A stretch of 45,990 bases of DNA, taken from contig JAICDD010000007.1 of assembly GCA_020063625.1 (NCBI GenBank), positions 1 through 45,990 of the forward strand, written 5' to 3'. How positions within the stretch are numbered: the stretch's first letter is position 1; each line of letters opens with the position of its first letter. A program made the translations under genes and the position numbers. Under the pieces are notes generated by a model, which saw only the letters and a program-made list of their open reading frames with translations, searched no databases and was not told the DNA's origin. Source of the stretch: Fusobacteriales bacterium. Its GTDB lineage: Bacteria > Fusobacteriota > Fusobacteriia > Fusobacteriales > Fusobacteriaceae. This document shows, one piece after another, positions 8,234 to 16,959 of this stretch.

Positions 8234-8937
8234 TGAAAAAAATAATAGGGATAAATCCAGTAAGAGAGTTATTAATAAAAAGAACAAAACTTGACCATAT
8301 TGAGATTTATAATGGATTAAATGAAAATACAAAAAATGAACTAATAGAATTAGCTAAAAAAAATAATACTAAAATAAAAAAAACAAATAAAAGATATGAA
8401 AATTCACAGGGAGTTATAGCATATATAGAGGATTATGATTATTATATTGATTTCTTAGAACTTATTGAAAAAATGGCGAAAAAAGATAAAAGTATTATTT
8501 TATTATTAGACGGAGTACAAGATCCTCGTAATTTAGGAGCTATAATTAGAAGTGCAGAAATTTTTGGGGTAGATGCAATTATTTTACCACAAAAAGGATC
8601 AGTAAAAATAAATGAAACAGTAGTCAAAACTTCTACAGGAGCCATTGAATATGTACCTGTATCAATAGTAAACAATTTATCAGAAGCAATTGATAATTTA
8701 AAAAAAATAGATTACATAGTTTATGGAGCAGATGGGAAAGGGGAAACTTTTTATCACGAAGAAATATATCAAGGGAAAATTGCATTAGTATTGGGTAGTG
8801 AAGGATTTGGAATGAGATTTAAAACACAAAAAAAATGTGATAAATTAATTAAAATTCCAATGAAAGGGAAAATTAATTCTTTGAATGTTTCAGTAGCAGC
8901 GGGGATTTTATTAGCAGAAATATCAAAAAATATTTAA
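8233..8937 (+). CDS. rlmB: SpoU-family rRNA 2'-O-methyltransferase (RlmB-like)
   Basis: This enzyme methylates a ribose 2'-OH using SAM; in the RlmB subgroup the target is G2251 of 23S rRNA. It has 234 residues. A small N-terminal substrate-binding domain is followed by the three SPOUT motifs. Motif 1 is DPRNLGAIIRSAEIFG (N100, R106), motif 2 is LVLGSEGFGM (E190), and motif 3 is IPMKGKINSLNVSVAAG (N218). Related SpoU enzymes such as TrmH can look similar. The RlmB call rests on the N-terminal domain and on the position just before a sigH-type gene, as in Bacillus. Confidence 0.88.
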   Translation: MKKIIGINPVRELLIKRTKLDHIEIYNGLNENTKNELIELAKKNNTKIKKTNKRYENSQGVIAYIEDYDYYIDFLELIEKMAKKDKSIILLLDGVQDPRNLGAIIRSAEIFGVDAIILPQKGSVKINETVVKTSTGAIEYVPVSIVNNLSEAIDNLKKIDYIVYGADGKGETFYHEEIYQGKIALVLGSEGFGMRFKTQKKCDKLIKIPMKGKINSLNVSVAAGILLAEISKNI

Positions 8938-8953
8938 TGGGGTGGCGTTAAGT

Positions 8954-9568
8954 ATGACTATTGTAAATGAGATTAGTGATGAATTAATAGAACAAGCTAA
9001 ATATGGTGATACTGAAGCAATAAATGAAATTTTTACACAATATAAAAATTTTGTTTTTTTAAAATCAAAAAATTACTTTTTAATGGGTGCAGATAAAGAA
9101 GATCTTATTCAAGAAGGAATGATTGGATTATTAAAAGCTATAAGAGGATATGATAAAAACAAATTAGCTTCATTTAAAACATTTGCAGCAATATGTATAA
9201 AAAGGCAACTTATTACAGCAATAAAAACTGCAAATTCTCAAAAAAATGTAGTTTTAAATAATGCTGTAGGAATAATGGGAGAAAATGAAGAAAATAGAGA
9301 AGTTAGCTATAGTAGAGGATTAGAATCCTATATTTCATATGACCCAGAAGAGATTTTTTTGACAAAAGAACAAGTAAAAGGATTGAAAAATTATTTAAAT
9401 GAAAATTTAAGTAAATTTGAAAAAGAAGTTTTTAAATATATGGTAATGGGACTTACTTATAAAGATATAGCTGAAAAATTGGGGAAAAAAGTAAAGTCTG
9501 TAGATAATGCTATTCAAAGAATAAAAAGAAAAAGTGAAATGTGGATAAAAGATTATAAAGAAAACTAA
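8954..9568 (+). CDS. sigH: SigH (Spo0H)-type alternative sigma factor
   Basis: This is an RNA polymerase sigma factor of the SigH group, with 204 residues. Regions 2 and 4 are present and region 3 is missing or minimal. Region 2 shows YFLMGADKEDLIQEGMIGLL and SFKTFAAICIKRQLITAIKTA, both close to Bacillus SigH as I recall it. Region 4 has TYKDIAEKLGKKVKSVDNAIQRIKRK (split here only by a line of thought, contiguous in the protein). I chose ATG 8954, about eight bases after GGGGTGG; an in-frame GTG at 8942 overlaps that site. It follows rlmB closely, as in Bacillus. Regulon unknown; competence or pilus genes are plausible. Confidence 0.88.
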   Translation: MTIVNEISDELIEQAKYGDTEAINEIFTQYKNFVFLKSKNYFLMGADKEDLIQEGMIGLLKAIRGYDKNKLASFKTFAAICIKRQLITAIKTANSQKNVVLNNAVGIMGENEENREVSYSRGLESYISYDPEEIFLTKEQVKGLKNYLNENLSKFEKEVFKYMVMGLTYKDIAEKLGKKVKSVDNAIQRIKRKSEMWIKDYKEN

Positions 9569-9589
9569 TAAAAATAATAAATGCAAAAT

Positions 9590-9613
9590 AAGACTTGGCA
9601 TATGTCAAGTCTT
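9590..9613 (+). terminator. Hairpin terminator after sigH
   Basis: AAGACTTG (9590-9597) pairs with CAAGTCTT (9606-9613). A further G-T and C-G pair closes the loop. The T run after it is short, so termination may be partial. Confidence 0.6.
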
Positions 9614-9654
9614 TAAATTATGTAAAAATCTAAAAAGTATTAATTAAATAATAC

Positions 9655-9683
9655 TTGTCTAATAAAAATAATTATGATATATT
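9655..9683 (+). promoter_or_regulatory. Extended -10 promoter of leuS
   Basis: TTGTCT (9655-9660), a 17-base spacer and TATATT (9678-9683), with TG one base before the -10 box. The leader before the start codon is only about 30 bases. There is no room for a T-box, so leuS does not appear to be controlled by uncharged tRNA. Confidence 0.7.
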
Positions 9684-9720
9684 GAATGGTATAAAAATTA
9701 ATAAAATTAAGGAGTGAATA

Positions 9721-12339
9721 TTGGTGAAGGAATATAATTTTAAAGAGATTGAAAACAAATGGCAGAAAGATTGGGAAGAAAAAAATCTTTTTAAAACAGA
9801 AAATAAAGTAGAAGGAAAAGAAAACTACTATGTTTTAGAGATGTTACCTTACCCTTCAGGAAATCTTCATATGGGACATGTAAGAAACTATACTATAGGA
9901 GATGTTATAGCTAGATATAAAAAAATGAAAGGGTTTAATATCCTTCATCCAATTGGTTGGGATTCATTTGGATTACCTGCTGAAAATGCAGCTATTCAAA
10001 ATGGCGCTCATCCAGAAAAATGGACAGCATCAAATATAGAACAAATGAAAAATCAATTAAAAAAATTAGGTCTTTCTTATGATTGGGATAGAGAGATTGC
10101 TAGTTATAAAGATGATTATTATAGATGGAATCAATGGATATTTAAAAAAATGTATGAAAAAGGATTAGTTTACAAGAAAAAATCACTTGTAAACTGGTGC
10201 CCTGATTGTCAAACAGTACTTGCAAATGAACAAGTAGAGGATGGAAAATGTTGGAGACATAGTAAAACAGATGTAGTACAAAAAGAATTAGAGCAATGGT
10301 TTTTTAGAATAACAGATTATGCAGATGAATTATTAGAAGGTCATAAAGAGTTAAAAGGTGGATGGCCAGATAAAGTTCTTACAATGCAAAAAAACTGGAT
10401 AGGAAAATCATATGGTACAGAAGTTAAATTTAAACTAGAAAACAGTGATATAGAAATCCCAGTATTTACAACAAGAGCAGATACATTATTTGGAGTAACT
10501 TATTGTGTATTAGCTCCAGAGCATCCTTTAGTTAATGAAGTTATATTAAAAGATAATCCTAGTATAAAATCTGATATAGAAAATATGATGAATCAAGATA
10601 TGATTACTAGAACAGCTGAAGGAAAAGAAAAAAATGGGGTATTTACAGGAAAATATGTAATAAATCCTATAAATAATGAGAGAGTACCTTTATGGATAGG
10701 AGATTATGTACTTATGAATTATGGTACTGGAGCTGTAATGGCTGTACCAGCTCATGATGAGAGAGATTTTATGTTTGCTAAAAAATATAATCTTCCTATA
10801 AAAGTAGTTATTACTCCTGTTGATAAAAAAACAAAAGAAAAAATAGAATTAAAAGCAGAAGAATTAGAAAATGCTTTTGTAGATAAAGGAGTATTAGTTA
10901 ATTCAGGTGAATTTAATGACCTTGACAATAAAGTAGCTATTACAAAAATTGCAGAATATTTAGAAGCAAATAATTTTGGAGAAAGAACAGTAAAATATAG
11001 ATTAAAAGATTGGGGAATTTCAAGACAAAGATATTGGGGAACTCCTATTCCTGTATTATACTGTGAAAAATGTGGAGAAGTATTAGAAAAAGATGAAAAT
11101 CTACCAGTAAAACTTCCAGAAGATGTAAAATTTACAGGAAATGGTAATCCAATTGAAACTTCAGAAACATTTAAAAATGCAACATGTCCAGTATGTGGAG
11201 GAAAAGCAAGAAGAGAAACTGATACAATGGATACATTTGTAGATTCTTCTTGGTATTTCTTAAGATATACAGACCCTAAAAATGAGAGCTTACCATTTGA
11301 AAAAGAGATAGCTAATGGATGGTCACCAGTTGACCAATATATAGGTGGAATAGAGCATGCAGTAATGCACTTGTTATATGCTAGATTTTTCCATAAAGTT
11401 CTTAGAGATTTAGGACTTTTATCAACAAATGAACCATTTAAAAGATTATTAACTCAAGGAATGGTTTTAGGGCCTTCATATTATTCTAAAAATGAAAATA
11501 GATATTTATATCCTAGAGAAGTAGAATTAAAAGGTGAAAAAGCTTATTCAAAAGAAACAGGTGAAGAATTAGTAGTTAAAGTAGAAAAAATGTCAAAATC
11601 TAAAAATAATGGTGTTGATCCACTTCATATTATAGATGAATATGGTAGTGATACAGCAAGACTATTTAGTATGTTTGCAGCTCCACCTGAAAAAGAACTT
11701 GAATGGAACGAAAATGGACTTGCAGGAGCAAATAGATTCTTATCAAGAGTATGGAAACTAGTTATAGAAAATAAAGAACATTTTAATACAGAAAAAATAG
11801 ATTATAATAATATATCAAAAGCAGATAAAAAAGTACTTAGAAAATTACATCAAACAATAAAAAAAGTAACTGAAAGTATAGAAGATAACTATCATTTTAA
11901 TACAGCAATAGCTGCTGTAATGGAGCTTTTAAATGATATACAAGATTATTCAGTAAATGTAATAAATAAAGAAGAGTCATCAGAATCTAAGAAAATATTT
12001 ACAGAATTATTATTAAAAACAGTATTATTATTATCTCCATTTGCTCCACATATTACACAAGAGCTTTGGAATGAAATAGGAAAAACAACATATTTATTTG
12101 AAGAAGAATGGCCAGAATATATAGAAGAATTAACAGAAGAAGATGAACTAAATATTGCTGTTCAAGTAAATGGAAAATTAAGAGGAACAATATTAGTAGA
12201 AAAAGCTGATATTAATAATAAAGAGCTTATAGAAAAAATGGCATTAGAAGTAGAAAATGTAAAAAAATTTACAGAAGGGAAAAATATAGTAAAAATTATT
12301 GTAATACCAGGTAAAATAGTAAATATAGTTGTAAAATAA
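9721..12339 (+). CDS. leuS: Leucyl-tRNA synthetase
   Basis: This class I synthetase charges tRNA-Leu with leucine and has 872 residues, typical of bacteria. The HIGH box appears as HMGH at residues 50-53, and KMSKS is at 623-627. The inserted CP1 editing domain lies between them (TTRADTLFGVTY, GTGAVMAVPAHDERD). A CxxC pair (YCEKCGE, later CPVCGG) marks the zinc region. AAGGAG (9709-9714) is six bases before TTG 9721 and nine before GTG 9724. Either could be the true start, and the proteins differ by one residue. The gene is transcribed alone from its own promoter. Confidence 0.97.
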   Translation: MVKEYNFKEIENKWQKDWEEKNLFKTENKVEGKENYYVLEMLPYPSGNLHMGHVRNYTIGDVIARYKKMKGFNILHPIGWDSFGLPAENAAIQNGAHPEKWTASNIEQMKNQLKKLGLSYDWDREIASYKDDYYRWNQWIFKKMYEKGLVYKKKSLVNWCPDCQTVLANEQVEDGKCWRHSKTDVVQKELEQWFFRITDYADELLEGHKELKGGWPDKVLTMQKNWIGKSYGTEVKFKLENSDIEIPVFTTRADTLFGVTYCVLAPEHPLVNEVILKDNPSIKSDIENMMNQDMITRTAEGKEKNGVFTGKYVINPINNERVPLWIGDYVLMNYGTGAVMAVPAHDERDFMFAKKYNLPIKVVITPVDKKTKEKIELKAEELENAFVDKGVLVNSGEFNDLDNKVAITKIAEYLEANNFGERTVKYRLKDWGISRQRYWGTPIPVLYCEKCGEVLEKDENLPVKLPEDVKFTGNGNPIETSETFKNATCPVCGGKARRETDTMDTFVDSSWYFLRYTDPKNESLPFEKEIANGWSPVDQYIGGIEHAVMHLLYARFFHKVLRDLGLLSTNEPFKRLLTQGMVLGPSYYSKNENRYLYPREVELKGEKAYSKETGEELVVKVEKMSKSKNNGVDPLHIIDEYGSDTARLFSMFAAPPEKELEWNENGLAGANRFLSRVWKLVIENKEHFNTEKIDYNNISKADKKVLRKLHQTIKKVTESIEDNYHFNTAIAAVMELLNDIQDYSVNVINKEESSESKKIFTELLLKTVLLLSPFAPHITQELWNEIGKTTYLFEEEWPEYIEELTEEDELNIAVQVNGKLRGTILVEKADINNKELIEKMALEVENVKKFTEGKNIVKIIVIPGKIVNIVVK

Positions 12340-12343
12340 TAAA

Positions 12344-12454
12344 AGGATGACTGAAAAGTGTAATATGAGCATAAGTTTAATCTCTAAATTCTTATTTTAA
12401 GATTTATTATTAAATTTATTATATTAATCAACTTTTCAGTCTCCTAATTTTTTT
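12344..12454. terminator. Long structured terminator or small folded element after leuS
   Basis: The arm at 12344-12359 pairs with 12431-12445 over about 15 bp with a single bulge. Inside it, TAATAT (12361-12366) pairs with ATATTA (12421-12426). ATAAG (12371-12375) pairs with CTTAT (12391-12395). A run of T (12448-12454) follows the right arm, so it can act as a leuS terminator. A loop region of about 70 bases is unusual for a simple terminator. It could also be a MITE-like element or a small RNA. Confidence 0.5.
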
Positions 12455-12526
12455 ATTAAAAATTTTTTCAAAAATTTGTATTAAAAAAAGTAGATTATTA
12501 AATAATTTTTTAAAAAGGGTGATAAC

Positions 12527-13639
12527 TTGAGAAAAATAGCTGATATTAAAAATATTGTAGTAAAAATAGGGAGTTCGACTCTTACATATGAAAATGGACA
12601 TTTAAACTTAGTAAGAATTGAAAAAATCGTAAGGTATATAGTAGAACTAATGAATAGAGGATACAAAGTAACATTAGTTAGTTCTGGAGCTATTGGAGCA
12701 GGAATGGGAAAATTAGGATATGAAACTAGACCTAAAACTATTCCTGAAAAACAAGCACTTGCAGCAGTAGGACAAGTAGCACTTATTCATATTTATCAAA
12801 AATTTTTCTCAGAATATAGCAAAAATGTAGCTCAAGTTTTATTAACTATGGATGATTTTAGTAATAGAGAAAGATATATAAATGCAAGAAATAGTATGAG
12901 AGTGTTACTTGAAAAGGGAATAATACCAATAATTAATGAAAATGATGTAGTAGTAATAGATGAAATAAAAGTAGGAGATAATGATAGTTTATCAGCATAT
13001 GTATCAGCTATTGTAGAGGCAGATTTATTAATAATTTTATCTGATATAGATGGACTTTATGATGATAATCCAAAAGAAAATAAAAATGCAAAACTTATAA
13101 AAACAGTAGAAAATATTGATGATAATATAAAAAAATTAGCAAAAGGTGCAGGAAGTAAGTTTGGGACTGGTGGAATGGCAACTAAAATAAAAGCTGCAGA
13201 AATATGTACTAATTTTGGTATAGCAATGATAATAGCACATGGAGAGAATCCGTATAATCTTATTGAAATACTAGAAGGAAAAGAGATAGGTACATATTTT
13301 AAATCAAATTCAAAAAAATTAAATCATAAAAAACATTGGATAAAATACAGTAGTAAAAAAGAGGGAATAATTTATATTGATAGTGGAGCAGTAAAAGCTA
13401 TGCAAAAACACAAAAGTCTATTAGCTATTGGTATAAAAAAAGTTGAAGGTTTTTTTGAAAAAGGAAGTAGTATCTTAATAAAAGATATGGAAAATAACGA
13501 AATAGGAGTAGGACTTATAAATTATTCTTCAGAAGAACTTAATAAAATAATAGGTAAAAAGAGTAGCGAAATAGAAAAAATATTGGGATATAAAGATTAT
13601 GATGAAGTAATACATATAGATAATATGTATATAAACTAA
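12527..13639 (+). CDS. proB: Glutamate 5-kinase with PUA domain
   Basis: ProB phosphorylates glutamate, the first step of proline synthesis, and is feedback-inhibited by proline in well-studied relatives. The protein has 370 residues. An N-terminal amino-acid kinase domain shows VVKIGSSTL, VSSGAIGAG (51-59), and GAGSKFGTGGMATKI for ATP binding. A C-terminal PUA domain begins at about residue 275. The likely start is TTG 12527, after AAAGGGTGAT; no in-frame ATG near the conserved N-terminus fits. proA follows after 10 bases, forming proB-proA-proC. A clear promoter was not found in the AT-rich leader. Confidence 0.95.
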   Translation: MRKIADIKNIVVKIGSSTLTYENGHLNLVRIEKIVRYIVELMNRGYKVTLVSSGAIGAGMGKLGYETRPKTIPEKQALAAVGQVALIHIYQKFFSEYSKNVAQVLLTMDDFSNRERYINARNSMRVLLEKGIIPIINENDVVVIDEIKVGDNDSLSAYVSAIVEADLLIILSDIDGLYDDNPKENKNAKLIKTVENIDDNIKKLAKGAGSKFGTGGMATKIKAAEICTNFGIAMIIAHGENPYNLIEILEGKEIGTYFKSNSKKLNHKKHWIKYSSKKEGIIYIDSGAVKAMQKHKSLLAIGIKKVEGFFEKGSSILIKDMENNEIGVGLINYSSEELNKIIGKKSSEIEKILGYKDYDEVIHIDNMYIN

Positions 13640-13649
13640 GGAGGAAACT

Positions 13650-14900
13650 ATGAGTGAGTATATTTTAAATCTTGGGAAAAAAGCTAAAGAAGCTTCAAAA
13701 ATTTTAGCTACAATGAGTACAGAAACTAAAAATAATATTTTATATAATTTAGCAGAAGAACTTATTAAAAATGCAGAATATATAAAAGAAGAAAATAAAA
13801 AAGATTTAGAAGCTGGAAAAGAAAAAGGATTATCAAAAGCATTTATAGATAGACTTACACTTACTGATGCTAGAATAAAATCTATGGCAGAAGGAGTAAG
13901 ACAGATAGCTGATTTTACAGACCCTATTGGAAAAATAGAAAAAGGATTTAAACATAAAAAAGGTATGAGTATAACTCAAGTAAGAGTACCACTTGGAGTT
14001 ATTGCTATGATTTTTGAGTCAAGACCAAATGTTACAATAGATGCAGGTGCTTTAGCTTTAAAATCAGGAAATGCAATAATACTTAGAGGTGGAAGTGATG
14101 CACTTTACTCAAATAAAGTATTAAAAGAAATATTTGCTAAAGCAGGAGAAAAATATGGATTACCTGAAGGTGCTGTGCAATTAGTTGAAAGAACAGAAAG
14201 AGAACTTGTACAAGAATTAATTACATTAAATGAATATATAGATGTAATAATTCCTAGAGGTGGGAAAGGATTAAAAAAAGCAATACAAGCAAATGCAACT
14301 ATTCCAATGATAGAGACTGGAGCAGGATTATGTCATCTATATATAGATGAATTTGCTGATAAAGAAAAAGCAATCAAAATAGCAGTAAATGCAAAAACAC
14401 AAAGACCAGGAGTATGTAATGCAATAGAAACAATACTTATTAATAAAGAAAAATTAGAAGAAATATTACCAGATTTAGAAAAAGCATTAGTAGAGAAAAA
14501 TGTAGAAATAAGAGCAGATAAAGATAGTATAAAATATTTAAAAAATGCAGTTGAAGCAACAGAAGAAGATTGGGAAACAGAATATTTAGATTTAATAGTA
14601 TCAATAAAAACAGTAGAAAATATAAATGAAGCAATAGAACATATAAATAAATATGGAAGTATGCATTCTGAATCAATAATTACTGAAAATTATAATAATG
14701 CAGAAAAATTTTTAAATGAAGTAGATGCTGCTGCAGTATATGTAAATACTTCTACTAGATTTACAGATGGTGGAGAGTTTGGTTTTGGAGGAGAAATAGG
14801 AATAAGTACTCAAAAACTTCATGCAAGAGGGCCTATGGGAATAAATGAATTAACAAGTTTAAAATATATAATTAGAGGAAATGGACAAATAAGAGAATAG
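13650..14900 (+). CDS. proA: Gamma-glutamyl phosphate reductase
   Basis: ProA reduces gamma-glutamyl phosphate with NADPH to glutamate semialdehyde, the second step of proline synthesis. The 416-residue protein has the aldehyde-dehydrogenase fold, with the catalytic cysteine in RPGVCNA. Other family landmarks are FESRPNVTIDAGALALKSGN and FGFGGEIGISTQKLHARGP near the end. A good AAGGAGG precedes the ATG. It lies between proB and proC with gaps of 10 and 15 bases. ProB and ProA normally act as a complex because the phosphate intermediate is unstable. Confidence 0.97.
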   Translation: MSEYILNLGKKAKEASKILATMSTETKNNILYNLAEELIKNAEYIKEENKKDLEAGKEKGLSKAFIDRLTLTDARIKSMAEGVRQIADFTDPIGKIEKGFKHKKGMSITQVRVPLGVIAMIFESRPNVTIDAGALALKSGNAIILRGGSDALYSNKVLKEIFAKAGEKYGLPEGAVQLVERTERELVQELITLNEYIDVIIPRGGKGLKKAIQANATIPMIETGAGLCHLYIDEFADKEKAIKIAVNAKTQRPGVCNAIETILINKEKLEEILPDLEKALVEKNVEIRADKDSIKYLKNAVEATEEDWETEYLDLIVSIKTVENINEAIEHINKYGSMHSESIITENYNNAEKFLNEVDAAAVYVNTSTRFTDGGEFGFGGEIGISTQKLHARGPMGINELTSLKYIIRGNGQIRE

Positions 14901-14915
14901 AAAGAAGGAGAAAAT

Positions 14916-15725
14916 ATGAAAATAGCTATTATTGGCTGCGGAAATATGGGAGAAGCGATTTTAGCAGGAATAATTGATTCAAAATTAACTGCAAGAGAAA
15001 ATATTTTTATATATGATAAAGATAAAAATAAAGAGCAAAAAATAGGTGAAAAATATTTAGTAAATTTTAAAAAAGATGGAACTATTATAGATACAATAAA
15101 ATATACAGATTATATTGTATTAGCAGTAAAACCAAATATTATAGAAAGTGTATTAAATGAGATAAAAACTATAATAGGAAATAAAATAATAATAAGTATA
15201 GCAGCAGGAGTATTGATTTCAACTATAGAAAGTGTTATAGGAAATGACAAAAAAGTAATAAGAGTTATGCCAAATACACCTGCACTTGTAGGAATGGGTA
15301 TGAGTTCTATCTCTATAAATAATAATATAACTAATGAAGAATTAGAGAAAACAAAAAAAATAATAGATAGTTTTGGTAAAAGTGAAATAGTAGATGAAAA
15401 ATTAATTGATGCTGTAATAGCAGTAAGTGGAAGTGCACCTGCATATGTATATATGTTTATTGAAGCAATGGCAGATGGAGCAGTATTACATGGAATGAGT
15501 AGAGATATGGCGTATAAATTTGCAGCTCAAACAGTAATGGGAGCAGCAAAAATGGTATTAGAAACAGGAGAGCATCCAGGACTATTAAAAGATAAAGTTT
15601 GCTCACCAGGGGGAACTACTATAGAAGCAGTAGCAGAATTAGAAAAAAAAGGATTAAGAAGCGCAGTAATATCAGCAATGGAAAAATGTGTAGAAAAATC
15701 TAAAAAAATGAGCAAAAAAAATTAA
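14916..15725 (+). CDS. proC: Pyrroline-5-carboxylate reductase
   Basis: ProC reduces pyrroline-5-carboxylate to proline and completes the pathway begun by proBA. The protein has 269 residues with an N-terminal Rossmann motif (IIGCGNMGEAILAG). The C-terminal part carries SGSAPAYVYMFIEAMADGA and SPGGTTIEAVAELE, typical of the dimerisation and substrate-binding domain. AGAAGGAG precedes the ATG. It is the last gene of the operon. No hairpin terminator is obvious before the strong promoter at 15746, so some read-through into the ribosomal protein genes is possible. Confidence 0.96.
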   Translation: MKIAIIGCGNMGEAILAGIIDSKLTARENIFIYDKDKNKEQKIGEKYLVNFKKDGTIIDTIKYTDYIVLAVKPNIIESVLNEIKTIIGNKIIISIAAGVLISTIESVIGNDKKVIRVMPNTPALVGMGMSSISINNNITNEELEKTKKIIDSFGKSEIVDEKLIDAVIAVSGSAPAYVYMFIEAMADGAVLHGMSRDMAYKFAAQTVMGAAKMVLETGEHPGLLKDKVCSPGGTTIEAVAELEKKGLRSAVISAMEKCVEKSKKMSKKN

Positions 15726-15745
15726 TATTTTTCAAACAAAAAATA

Positions 15746-15774
15746 TTGACAAATAAAATTAATTATGGTATGAT
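15746..15774 (+). promoter_or_regulatory. Consensus promoter of the rpmG-trnW-secE-nusG block
   Basis: TTGACA (15746-15751), a 17-base spacer and TATGAT (15769-15774), with TG one base before the -10 box. This is the strongest-looking promoter in the window. It drives translation and transcription genes. Confidence 0.85.
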
Positions 15775-15780
15775 ACTTTG

Positions 15781-15832
15781 CGACTTAGCGTTTAAGGTCG
15801 TTATACCACACCAAATTAATGGTATGGGAGGA
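15781..15832 (+). promoter_or_regulatory. Structured leader before rpmG
   Basis: Two small stems can form. CGACTT (15781-15786) pairs with the AAGGTCG stretch ending at 15800, with one G-T pair. ATACCA (15803-15808) pairs perfectly with TGGTAT (15820-15825). A ribosome-binding-like GGGAGG follows at 15826 without a nearby start codon. The true site before rpmG is GGAGGTG near 15855. This may be a regulatory leader of a known or unknown class. Confidence 0.4.
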
Positions 15833-15866
15833 AAAAAAGAATTCCGATTTAAATGGAGGTGTAAAA

Positions 15867-16019
15867 ATGAGAGTAAATGTATTATTAGAATGTACAGAAT
15901 GCAAAAACAGAAATTACAGTGTAAGTAAAAACAAAAAAAACACACCAGAAAGATTAGAACTTAAAAAATATTGTAAATTTGACAAAAAAGCTACAGTACA
16001 TAAAGAAGTAAAAAAATAA
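15867..16019 (+). CDS. rpmG: 50S ribosomal protein L33
   Basis: L33 is a small protein of the large ribosomal subunit. The 50-residue sequence starts [12 protein letters not shown] and ends TVHKEVKK. It has the CxxC pair at the front and a single cysteine at the second site (KYCKFDKK). This resembles the Bacillus RpmGA form rather than a full four-cysteine zinc ribbon. The ATG at 15867 follows GGAGGTG. A longer in-frame start at 15819 would add 16 residues not found in the family and is rejected. tRNA-Trp and secE follow. Confidence 0.95.
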   Translation: MRVNVLLECTECKNRNYSVSKNKKNTPERLELKKYCKFDKKATVHKEVKK

Positions 16020-16060
16020 GAAAATTGACGAAGGTTTACTAAAATAAATTAAAAGCATGC

Positions 16061-16136
16061 AGGTCAATGGCTCAATTGGTAGAGCATCGGTCTCCAAAAC
16101 CGAGGGTTGGGGGTTCGAGTCCCTCTTGACCTGCCA
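16061..16136 (+). tRNA. trnW: tRNA-Trp (anticodon CCA)
   Basis: All four arms can be drawn. The acceptor stem pairs AGGTCAA with TTGACCT, with discriminator G and an encoded CCA end. The D arm has GCTC and GAGC. The anticodon stem is TCGGT/ACCGA with loop CTCCAAA, giving anticodon CCA at 16094-16096. The T arm contains TTCGAGT. The length is 76 bases. It sits between rpmG and secE, a position known for tRNA-Trp in many bacteria. Confidence 0.97.
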
Positions 16137-16161
16137 TTTTAAATTAAAAGGTGGCGTGTGT

Positions 16162-16356
16162 ATGGCTTCTATAAGAAAGACTTTCAAAGAAATAAACGAT
16201 GAAATAAAAAAGGTAAGATGGCCTAAAAAAGAAGAAATAACTAATGCTACTTTATTAGTGGCGATAATAAGTATTTTTGTCAGCATTTACATAGGTGTTT
16301 TTGACTTGGTGTTTTCAAGATTTATTGACAAGCTATCTACCATTTTTGGAGGATAA
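16162..16356 (+). CDS. secE: Preprotein translocase subunit SecE
   Basis: SecE clamps SecY in the inner-membrane protein-export channel. This is the short, single-span form with 64 residues. An amphipathic start (EIKKVRWPKKEE, the conserved SecE motif) is followed by one membrane segment at about residues 29-53. The ATG follows AAAGGTGGCG. The tRNA-Trp gene ends 25 bases upstream and nusG starts 3 bases downstream, the standard secE-nusG arrangement. Confidence 0.95.
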   Translation: MASIRKTFKEINDEIKKVRWPKKEEITNATLLVAIISIFVSIYIGVFDLVFSRFIDKLSTIFGG

Positions 16357-16359
16357 GTA

Positions 16360-16959
16360 ATGGAAATTAACGGTTTGAAATTTGAAAAAAAATGGTATAT
16401 TATCCATACATATTCTGGTTACGAAAAAAAGGTTAAAACAGACCTTGAAAAAAGAATAGAAACTTTAAATCTAACAGATAAAGTTTTTAGAATAATAGTG
16501 CCAGAAGAGGAAAGTGTAGAAATGAGAAGAGGTAAGAAAAAAGTTATCTCTAGAAAAATATTTCCTGGATATGTAATGGTAGAAATGTTAGCTGAAAGAG
16601 AAGAGAATAACGAAGGTATCGGGTATAGAGTAGATAGTGATGCTTGGTATGTTATTCGAAATACAAATGGTGTAACTGGATTTGTTGGAGTTGGAGCAGA
16701 ACCTATTCCAATGGAAGATGAAGAGGTGCACAAACTGTTTGCGATGATAGGATTGGAAACAGAGAAAAAATCAGAACCTAAGATAAATTTAGGGTATGAT
16801 ATTGATGATGTTGTGAGAATAATAAAAGGAAGTTTTGAAGGTAGTGAAGGAAAAGTATCTAATATTGACTTCGATCACAAAAAAGTAAAAATAATGATAG
16901 ATATATTTGGTAGAATGACTCCGGTTGAAGTAGAATTTGATGGAGTTGAAAAGGTTTAA
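16360..16959 (+). CDS. nusG: Transcription elongation factor NusG
   Basis: NusG binds RNA polymerase and modulates pausing, termination and coupling to ribosomes. The 199-residue protein has an N-terminal NGN domain (KKWYIIHTYSGYEKKVK, FPGYVMVEM, and VRNTNGVTGFVG-like IRNTNGVTGFVG). A C-terminal KOW domain begins at about residue 145 (DVVRIIKGSFEGSEGKV). It starts 3 bases after secE behind GGAGGA. A small hairpin spans its stop codon, just before the rplK leader. Confidence 0.97.
   Translation: MEINGLKFEKKWYIIHTYSGYEKKVKTDLEKRIETLNLTDKVFRIIVPEEESVEMRRGKKKVISRKIFPGYVMVEMLAEREENNEGIGYRVDSDAWYVIRNTNGVTGFVGVGAEPIPMEDEEVHKLFAMIGLETEKKSEPKINLGYDIDDVVRIIKGSFEGSEGKVSNIDFDHKKVKIMIDIFGRMTPVEVEFDGVEKV

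Noticed and set aside
9684-9720. T-box leader before leuS
   Set aside because: The leader is only about 30 bases long, too short for a specifier loop and antiterminator.
12454-12526. Promoter of proB with TTGTAT at 12476
   Set aside because: The only nearby -10-like sequences lie at wrong distances; I could not support one.
15746-15945. Open frames on both strands across the rpmG leader (60 codons each)
   Set aside because: They cover the promoter and the leader stems and have no ribosome-binding site or known family.
15954-16286. Minus-strand frame of 110 codons across tRNA-Trp and secE
   Set aside because: It is a shadow of the tRNA and two real genes.
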